From contig BSBN01001483.1 in NCBI GenBank assembly GCA_027924645.1, positions 372,001 through 436,000 of the forward strand: a stretch of 64,000 nt of DNA, given 5' to 3'. Below the pieces are notes generated by a model. That model had not been told where the DNA came from, ran no database searches, and saw nothing but the letters and a program-made list of their open reading frames with translations. Shown piece after piece: positions 55,877-64,000 of this stretch. The number at the start of each line of letters is the position of its first letter. Position 1 is the stretch's first letter. Source of the stretch: Cunninghamia lanceolata. Lineage: Eukaryota > Streptophyta > Pinopsida > Cupressales > Cupressaceae. Made by a program: the position numbers and the translations under genes.

Positions 55877-58800
55877 TGTGAGATTGATATACTCCACTTC
55901 CCTATTTTGATCATTTTACACTTAGTTGGTGACATTATCAAACATTTAGAGACTATTATTTCCTTTATGCAGGTTTAGACTATATCTCCTGATTTTGGAT
56001 TAGCATTGATTAGTCATGTGGTGATTTGATTTGATCATATTTTGATGCTATTATGATGTTAGACATGAGAGCTACATTTGATGATGATTATTTATGTGAT
56101 TACGAGTTCATTATGTGGATTTATTATTGTTGATGATTATGAGATATTAAATAGGAAATGAAATTTTAAATTATAATTATGATGTGAATGATTAATGTTG
56201 TATGCAATGACATGACTTTAATTTATGTTGCTTCGGCTATGATTTATCCACAATGTGATTGACCGCTTGATCTAGTTGCACAGGTTATATATTCCCAGGC
56301 CACAAGAAATCAAAGGTAGTTCTCACACATATGTAATTCCCTATAAAACTGATCCATTCCCAAGAGGGATGAGGATCACGTTTGATCAGATGATATTTTC
56401 CTACATACTTGATTTATTTATTTGGCCTAGTTACCACTTTTAAATTGATTTATATCATGTGTTGTATATTTATATTTGATTTACACCATTTGGTGTTATT
56501 TTTTATTTATGGGCCATTTAAAAGTGATTTTATACCTCCCTAGGTGTGTATTAGTGTCCCAAACTTACCCTAGGTGGTAATCCTAGGGTCTAGGGTCCAT
56601 TTGGACTCACTAAACCCTAGGGTAACTCATTTTTGGTCACTCTAAACTGGGGTTTAGTAAAAGTGACGAATTTTGAAATGGCTAAGGATGGGAGATGAGT
56701 CATGCTTGGGAAAGACCCATCTCCCTTCCCAAAGTTTGGAGATCCCTTCACCAAGAAGACTTGGGAGGTCTTCAAGGACCCCAAGTGTGTGGGATCTCCC
56801 TCCAAGACTCTCACACATGTGTGAGAGCATCTTGGAGGGAGATGGCTCTCTTGGAGAATAAGAGGATGCCATGTGGCATCCCTTATCCTCAGGGAGTGTT
56901 GGAGGGAGTTGACACCTCTCCACTTGGTCTCTCACACATGTGTGAGAGCACAAGTGGATAAGGTGAGGGTTTGAATGGATTGGAGGGTGACACTTGCCAC
57001 CCTCACACTCCTTCTCCCTTGCAAGTGGCATGGGATGAGGAAGGAGAAGGTGACAAGTGTCACCTTTTCATTCCTCAAGGCTAATTTTGAAGGCCTATTT
57101 TATCTCCTCTTGGAGAAGAGTTGGGGGTTCTTTTTTTTTTTAGAAATTTCTTCTATTCTTGGAGGTTTTGGGAGTGTTGGAGAAATCTTGGAGGCTTGGA
57201 AAAAAAAATTGGAGAAGTGTGGGCTCTTCTTCAAACGTGCTTCCATTTTTGGGCTTTTGAAGGTAAGCTCCATGGAAATAGCCATTTCCTTCTGCATGTT
57301 TTATTTTTGTGAATGTGTTGGAAATTTATGTTTGGTGTGGTTTTCATTTTTGTGTGGGTTGGGAGTTGGTAAAAGCACCTCCATTTGGAGGTAAGACTCA
57401 ACTCATATGGGGTGGGGGAGAGTGAACCTCCTCAAGGTCACCTCCTTATTGTTGTACTATTTATAGCCTTAAGGGCATTCTATGGTGTTTGAGAGAAATT
57501 TAGATGGCAAGAGTGCCATGATGGTTTTGAGATTTATGGAGATACGTATATTTTTTCTATGGCTTGTGGCCTTGAGATTTTATGATTTTGGAGTGCTTGG
57601 GGTGACCTCTTGAGTTGAGGGGTCCACTCCCCTACCCCCTCCAAACTCATTTAATGAGTTTTATTATGTGCAAATCCTTGGGAGTAATTTTTGTGTGTTG
57701 GGTGATTCCATTATTGTGGTGTGATTGTGAAACCGTGTGATTCCTACCTCCCTAGCTCGAAGGTGACTCACTAGCAAGTCTATGGTAGGGAGGAGGACAT
57801 TTCTTAGTGGCTTGGTTCCCCATTTTGGTGTTTGTATTATTGCAGGTTTTAATGGAGAAAATGGAGGTTTGGAGAAGTCCATTTTTAGTGTTTTGGCATT
57901 ATCTTGTTGGCTGGTTTTGAGAGCCATGGCCTTGTAGGCCTTATTGTATTTAGTGTTAAATTTGTTACTCTCCATTGAGAAGGTTGTTGAAGGAAGTTTT
58001 ATATGTATAATTCCTATTGTTGTGATTTAAAAAAAAAAGTATTAGGTTGCTGATTTTATTCATTTAGTTGTGAAAAGCTTGTCCTAGGAAAAGATAGCTT
58101 GTTGTTTGTTATATATATATATATAAAGTTACTGTAAGCTATGAGTTGAGAAAAGTTTGCAAGAAGGAATTACAATTTGCTGTCACTTTTTTTAGAAAGA
58201 AAACATATGTTAATATTGGAAATTTGGTGATATGTAAAATAGAATAGAAATTAAATTAGCTCTGCTGAAATACTTCCCTTTTAAAATGAAGAAAATGCTT
58301 GGGTTCCTCATGTGAAAGTTTTGTTTCAAGAAATGTATATTTTGAAAAGTTGTTTATATGATCTTGCTATTATATAAGTAAAGAATTTGCTCTAATGATA
58401 TTACTGTCAAAATAAAGGCAGAAATAATAAATTCGTTTTATATATTTTGCAAAAGAAAATGTGTATACAAAACTGGTTATGGTAATGTTTCAAATCTAGT
58501 GATATTGTTTTATTAAATGAATGTGAAAAAATATATATGCATGGTATATATATATATAATTTTCTATTTGTATATTTAACCTAGACTCATTAATGATATT
58601 GTTTATAATGATGTGTATTTATATATATGTTTAAATATATATATATATATACACATATATACACATATATAAATACATATATATTTTATATCCCATTGTT
58701 CAACAAACTATATGGAACATTTTATATAAACCAAATATTATATATATATTTTACATTAAAAAAAGAGACAAAATAAATGCACAGAGCTGTGTTAGGGTTT

Positions 58801-60501
58801 TAAATATAAACAAAGAAAAAAAAACTAATGTAGTGAGCGGTGGCCATGGCCGCCGCCCTCTACCCTGTATTTGTATCACGGCCTCCTCCCCACACCCCCT
58901 TCCCCTCTCCTTAAACCTCATTGTGTAGAGATCTCCCCACAGTGCCGACGCCGTGGGGAGTATTTGACTCTCCTTTGCTCTTTAACCTTTGGCCATTGCT
59001 CTCGGCCTCCCCTGCGGATTGATGTTGTTCATTCTTTTGATCTGCCACATATAAACAAATAAATAATATGTGTGTGTGTGTGTGTGTGTATTTAATAAAA
59101 ATAAAATATAGTATATCTTTTGCCCCTGATTTATATATATACACACAATTGTGTATATATATATAAATATATATACACACAAAAAAAAAAACCCTTACTG
59201 GTAATATCAAACATATACCTCTGAGAGGTATTTCCATGGCGGCCTCCATCAACATACCTTCAACTTGCAACACGAATGGAGAAACAATAAAGGAGAAAAC
59301 AAAAGAATGAGATAGGGGTTTTGCCATAAGGAAATAATAAAATATGATTAGGGCATCTCTTAAAAAATAAATTATAAAATAATGGAGTTAGGGTTGAGTG
59401 GAGGATGTGAGGGGATTATATTTGTTAGTTTATTTAATTCTTTTAATTCTTCCATGTGCACGGGAAATTATATTTCCCTCTCTTTTACTTTTCAAGTCCT
59501 TTTGATTTATTTGACTTTCCTTGTGTTTGATTTTAGTTGATTTAATATTATTTTGGGGTTTGGATATTAATTCCATGTGGAATTTAATTAGTGGGAATGG
59601 GTTGTTCTTTTTAATTTTAAATGGGATGCTTTATCCCTTTGTAAGTTATTTATTTTGGGCATTCATTTTAATTATCTTGTCTATTTAAATTAAATCTGTT
59701 GGGGAATCTCTTTATTGAATTTAATTTAATTTTAATCGATTTTATCCCAAAGGGGATATTTTAATTTATCCTCTTTTTAATTATTTTAACTTGAGTTAAT
59801 TAATAAATGTAATTGTCGAGATTATATTTATTAATGGACTTAAGTATTGAGTTTTAATTTGGTCATTTATTTTAATTCAAATTTTATAATTTTGTTGAGT
59901 GGTTCAATTTAATTAACTTTGGAAATTTATTTTATCCTTATATTTAATTATTTTAATTTTTGCATTAAATACTTCTTGGGGATTTCCTTTTTAAAATACT
60001 TATTTCATTTATTGAAAACACGTTATGCTGTCAAATTTTTCCTAGGTTTTAGTGTTTTATTTTTATAACTTTTTTGTGACTCTCATTTAATCACTCCATT
60101 CCATCATGTGACCATCATATCATTGGATGTGTTTTTTTATTCCATGTTAGTATTGCATTGGAGTTAAGGTTTGATTTCGATTCAGTTGAAATCATCCCTT
60201 TCGCCTAGGAAACTTAGGGTTTGAATTAAATCCGTTCTAACCCTAGAAGCAACGCACCTCACGTTGCATAACCCCCTAGTCGGCTTTCATCATGTAGGGG
60301 ATTGCGTAGGTAGATGTACTTCCACAAATATGATTGGCATGTTTATGCCTTATGCATATTGCCACCGAGCACGCAGACGCGCGCGAGGGGGTTTCTAGGG
60401 ACAGATTTTCTTTTTGATATTTCGTGTCATGACCACATGACAAATGTGGACATGACACGTGTGTTGCATGTCATGACCGCATGGGAAATGTGGGTATGAC
60501 A
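55877..60501 (+). repeat. 3' LTR of element E (4.63 kb)
   Basis: TGTGAGATTGAT to GGGTATGACA, followed by ATGAA. It lacks solo LTR G, the 87-bp duplication and the hairpin arm of the 5' LTR, so it shows the ancestral state for the first two. A TG dinucleotide run is at about 59069-59089. Confidence 0.92.
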
Positions 60502-60506
60502 ATGAA

Positions 60507-61360
60507 CTTCTTTTTAGGTCTGCAAATAAGTCAATCAGATAAAGGTATCCTCATTTCTTAGTCTAAATATGTGAAAGAGTTGTTGAAGAAATTTGGGATG
60601 GAAGATGCTAAACTAGTTTGCACACCTATGATAACTAGATGTAAGTTGAGTAAAGATGATAACTCACCATTGATAGACCAGAAAAGGTATAGATCTATGA
60701 TTGGAGGATTATTTTATCTGACTCAAACTAGACCTAACATAATGCATGTAGTATGTCTTATGGCAAGATTTCAGGCAGAACCAAAGGAATCACATGTGAT
60801 GGTAGTCAAGAGAATTTTGAGGTATTTAAAAGGTACAATGGATTATGGTTTGTGGTACCCTAAGGACTGTGACTTTACTCTCAGTGCATATACTAATGCA
60901 GATTGGGTCAGAGACATGGATGCCAGAAAGAGTACAAGTGGAGGTGCTTTCTTCTTGGGAAAAAGATTAGTATCTTGGTTGAGCAAGAAACAAGATTCAA
61001 TATCCTTGTCTACTGTAGAAGTAGAATACATTGCAGTAGCATGCAATTGCACTCAAGTGTTTTAGATGAAGTAGACATTGAAGGACATCAGAATTGTGTA
61101 TAAAGATCCCATTGCAATCTTATGTGACAACAGAAGTGCCATAAACATATCAAAGAATCTAGTGATGCATTCAAGGACAAAGCACATATCCATCAAGCAT
61201 CATTTTCTGAGAGAGAAGGTGACATAGAATGAAGTCAAGCTAGAGTATGTTTCTACCAAAAGATCAGATTATAGACATTTTTACCAAGCCTCTGCCTAAG
61301 GATACTTTTGAGTATCTCAGAGAAAAGTTAGGGGTTATGACCCCTCCTTCTCTAAACTAA
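60507..61360 (+). pseudogene. Element C RT end and RNase H
   Basis: Continues the RT gene broken at 48371: FFLGLQI-type motif, LKKFGMEDAK, CTPM, then Ty1/copia RNase H with AYTNADW, RKSTSGGAFFLG, SLSTVEVEYIA and, after a stop at 61063, the CDN...SRTKHI...HFLRE segment. A frameshift near 61,260 precedes the tail. It ends near 61,360. Stops include TAG near 60,560 and at 61063. Confidence 0.88.
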
Positions 61361-61425
61361 GATGCACAATAGTGCATTAGTCTGAAGGTGCTCAGAGGTC
61401 CAGATTGATGCTTTTTAGGGCTACT

Positions 61426-61880
61426 TCAAAGGGGGAGTAGTCAGAGAACTACAAGGAAAAATACATAGTGGTGCAGGTAGTAATCTGAGATGGTTGTTGA
61501 AGTCAAGAGGATTATGAAGTTACCTCTCAGGGGAAGCAGGTAGATGATGCTAATAAGAATTTCTAATAAAGAGTAGTAAAATATTACAATGTTGCTAACA
61601 AAGGAAACAATGTAATAGAAACAAGATCCTAAGGTGAGAATTGACAAAACAAAAAGGAGAAAACTTCACATAAAGAACCAAAGTTGTAGAAGAGAGATTG
61701 GATCAAAGAAGAAGAGTGCAAGTATGTGCCCTTTGCCATTGATGTCAAAGGGGGAGATAAGTCATGTGAAAAAATTAGAGTGCAAATGTGTAAGAGAAAG
61801 GGGGAGAATTTTGGAGAAAGAAAGAGTGCAAGTATGTAAAGAGAAAGGGGGAGAATCTTGTCAATGACAAAGGGGGAGAT
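61426..61880 (+). promoter_or_regulatory. Polypurine-tract cluster before the 3' LTR of element C
   Basis: AAAGGGGGAG-type tracts near 61,426, 61,749, 61,798, 61,847 and 61,869-61,880, the last one directly before the 3' LTR. Multiple copies are a Sirevirus signature. The 61,361-61,880 stretch holds no gene. Confidence 0.75.
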
Positions 61881-63418
61881 TATTGCAAGTATGTGCCCAA
61901 TCGGTGTTGTCATTGATGTCAACATATCCTTGTTGTCATTAGTGTCAAATGTATCTTATTCTATTACTTGTTTAGAAGACTTGTATGTTGAGGATATTGA
62001 TAAAATTAGCCTCTCTGAAAGAAACAAGTGAGTCACAGAGAAGTGCATTACAGACAGTGAGTTGTATGTTGAAGAACAATCTAGTAAATTGCTCCGCATT
62101 TATTGCTTCTTGAAGATCATGGTCTGCAAATTGGAAGTAAGTTAGAGGTATGTTTGAGGATTCTACATTCTAGGTTTGAGCCCTTCGCATGAAGATCTGA
62201 GTGAGTTGTGTTCACCAGAGTGAAACCTACTTTTTTAGTGAGTTTAGTTGGGACAAGGAGAAAGTATTCTGCTCTGCATTCCTCTGCATTAAAGTATTTT
62301 TCTATACTATTCTAGAGGGAAGTTTGGGATGATGATAAGTGCCTACAATTGTAGTGGTTCATGTTTTGGTGTTCCACAAGCTATCTTTCTTTTATGACAG
62401 TTGAAGACAATGAAGTTCATGTGTGCTGGTGAGAAGATTCCTATGGATAAAGTGGTTAAGGTTCGTACAGTTTCTCTTGATGATGATAACATTCTTGTGG
62501 ATGTCTCCTAATCATGTTCCTATCTGAACTTTGGTCTGAGTTAATAAATTGAGATTGTGTTTAAAGATTGTTCCTAGATAATGTAGTGTGTAACCAGTCT
62601 TGGCCGACTTGGTTAATCCCAGTGATTATAGAGATCTTTGGAAGATTGTGGAAGCGTGTTGTGGCATGGAAGATCATGTTTGAGTCCTAGCTAAGGCATG
62701 GCATGATCTGCATTTCATTTCCTTTGTATAATGTTGTAATAGGTTAGGACCTATTTTGTAAATGTTTGTAATGCTGACCTTAGAGAATGTTCCAATGGTT
62801 AATGATTGTGATGCTAACTTTGATGATCATTCGAAGGTTGATGTAATGTATAAATACTTGTAGTTGAGTCATGGAAAAAGTGTCCTTGAGAAAAAATAGA
62901 AAGATTATAAGAAAGGTCCAAAAGGTAGAGCAGAGAAGAGGTAGAGATAAGAAGAGGAAGAGCAGAGCATAGTAGAGGAATTATTGTACTTCAATCAAAG
63001 ACACAAGAAGGTGTTGATTATGGCAGTGAGCCACTAGTAGGGTTTAACAACCCTCATTGTAATCTTGCTAGGTTTAGGGTTGAGGTAGTGAACCTGCTAG
63101 ACCTAGTTGTTCTTCATGGCAATAAGCCAGTATGTTTAGGCCCATGGAATGACAAAGCCTAAACATCATTATTTCAAGATTGCAATATATATTGAGAGCT
63201 AATCCTCTCCATGGTTTTTCCCCACCTTGGGGTTTTCTACATAAATCTGGCATCTCTTGTGTTTGATGTTGTATCTATGATTAAGTTTCTGATTTCATGT
63301 AGTCATTATTAAATCATAATAATTGTGGATAAGTGATGAATGTTTAATTGTTGAAAGTGTTTAAGTTTTTGTGACAACTGATTCACCCCTCCTCTCAGTT
63401 GTCTGGGGCACATCAAGA
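61881..63418 (+). repeat. 3' LTR of element C
   Basis: 1,538 bp, TATTGCAAG to CATCAAGA. Full-length partner of 17736-19283, followed by the target duplication GTTGG. TATA-like TATAAAT at 62849. Confidence 0.92.
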
Positions 63419-63423
63419 GTTGG

Positions 63424-64000
63424 CAACTTGGCAAACATCATTAGAGACATTACTAGTATGAGTTGGATTGGCATGATGTTTGTTGGTGTTGTCATTAATG
63501 GGAACAAGAGTTCAACAAGGTTGCAACAAATTTTTTGGTCCGACAAGAAGACTTAAGGATTTTAGCTAAGTGTTGGCAGAGTATAGAGGTAACCACAGAG
63601 AGATAGTGTTATGATTAGCTAGCTTTGGTCTAGAATTGAAGATCTTGTCTTGTAGATCTAATAAGATGTTGCTAGTCCTTAGATGATCCTAAATATAGAG
63701 TTTCATCTTCTCATCATCTTTGGAAGTACAGTATCAAGTAGCACAAGTTTGGCATAGCAGAGAATAGTCTTGAGCATAGCAGAACACCTATTTGATTTGG
63801 TCTATATTCCTCTGGTAATAGTTATTTCCTCCTGTAGTTTTGAGGTGTTGTAAACACATGTCTGAAGTCTATAAATCCAAAGTGGCAGAGCTTGAAGTCT
63901 ACCAGTAAGGAAATTATGAGCATCTAAGTATCACTACTTTCTTAGATAGTGTTTGACAGTGACATAATGCAACTACTGATGGTTTACATTTCACCGCATG
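63424..64000 (+). repeat. Continuation of the 3' LTR of element D
   Basis: Joins to TGTTGG at 17730-17735 once element C and one GTTGG copy are removed, giving an LTR start TGTTGGCAACTTGGC. AT-rich, no gene. It runs off the window. Confidence 0.55.

Larger units (their letters stand above)
48372..60501 (+). mobile_element. Element E: long-LTR, pol-less derivative of a chromodomain Ty3/gypsy element
   Basis: LTRs are 48372-54069 and 55877-60501, with target duplication ATGAA (48367-48371, 60502-60506). The primer site for initiator tRNA-Met is at 54072 and the polypurine tract at 55866. The internal region is only about 1.8 kb and encodes gag with a zinc knuckle, then the last part of a chromodomain, with protease, RT, RNase H and integrase missing. 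It would need proteins in trans. It is inserted in the RT gene of element C. Its 5' LTR is longer because of solo LTR G and local duplications. Confidence 0.9.
17736..63418 (+). mobile_element. Element C: Ty1/copia (Sirevirus-like) retrotransposon, split by two insertions
   Basis: LTRs are at 17736-19283 and 61881-63418. The target duplication GTTGG is at 17731-17735 and 63419-63423. The primer site is complementary to initiator tRNA-Met. Gag, protease and the integrase start (19342-21425), the integrase end and RT (47241-48371), and the RT end and RNase H (60507-61360) are in normal Ty1/copia order. Element B interrupts integrase at 21426 and element E interrupts RT at 48372. Without these insertions it would be about 7.7 kb. 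The ends of the 3' LTR (TATTG, CAAGA) each differ by one base from the 5' LTR ends (TGTTG, CAACA). Confidence 0.9.

Noticed and set aside
49529..57394. Open frames of 134 and 139 codons at 49529-49933 and 56975-57394, similar in both LTRs of element E
   Set aside because: They are the same LTR position in two copies, so similarity is expected. Composition is low-complexity Phe/Gly/Leu and there are no domain features.
1..64000. tRNA, rRNA or host protein-coding genes
   Set aside because: No cloverleaf with A and B boxes, rRNA core motif or conserved cellular protein was seen. tRNA-like matches are limited to primer-binding sites.

Overview
The window is almost wholly plant LTR-retrotransposon DNA. 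I found no host gene, tRNA, rRNA, CRISPR array or bacterial-type operon. The organism is inferred only from the transposons: Tat-type Ty3/gypsy elements with an archaeal-type RNase H, chromodomain Ty3/gypsy elements, Sirevirus-like Ty1/copia elements with several AAAGGGGGAG polypurine tracts, very long LTRs, deep nesting and many decayed copies. This fits a seed plant with a large genome, most plausibly a gymnosperm. No species can be named.

Layout. (1) From base 1 to about 14,341 lies the 3' part of a Tat-like Ty3/gypsy element (element I). It has a single-frame gag-protease-aRNase H-RT-RNase H-integrase reading frame (1-6786), then about 2.3 kb of non-coding DNA, then a second reading frame of about 1,450 codons (9109-13470). 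(2) From 14.34 kb to 17,735, resuming at 63,424, is the 3' end of a Sirevirus-like element (D): a long coiled-coil reading frame, a polypurine-tract cluster and the start of its 3' LTR. (3) A Ty1/copia element (C, 17,736-63,418, target duplication GTTGG) sits 6 bp inside D's LTR. (4) C's integrase gene is split by a minus-strand chromodomain Ty3/gypsy element (B, 21,426-47,235, duplication GAGTT). (5) B contains a solo LTR (F, 23,651-25,280, duplication CTCAG) and a complete 18.2-kb Tat-like element (II, 26,963-45,149, duplication TGCTC). (6) C's RT gene is split by element E (48,372-60,501, duplication ATGAA). E has LTRs of about 4.6-5.7 kb around a gag-plus-chromodomain remnant without pol, and its 5' LTR holds another solo LTR (G, 51,321-52,256, duplication TAAAC). 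Every listed insertion has a matching 5-bp duplication, so the order is D, then C, then B and E, then II, F and G.

The most unusual feature is in element II. Its LTRs are 5.57-5.58 kb long and each carries a reading frame of about 980 codons. The LTR limits are fixed by two aligned copies, a tRNA-Arg-type primer site 3 bp after the 5' LTR, and a target duplication. The encoded protein has an N-terminal globular region, a charged middle and a coiled-coil C-terminus, and it is recognisably related to the 1,453-codon product in element I. The two elements also share an archaeal-type RNase H between protease and RT. They appear to represent a Tat sublineage whose LTRs carry a large accessory gene, distantly resembling the plant mobile domain. 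Function is unknown.
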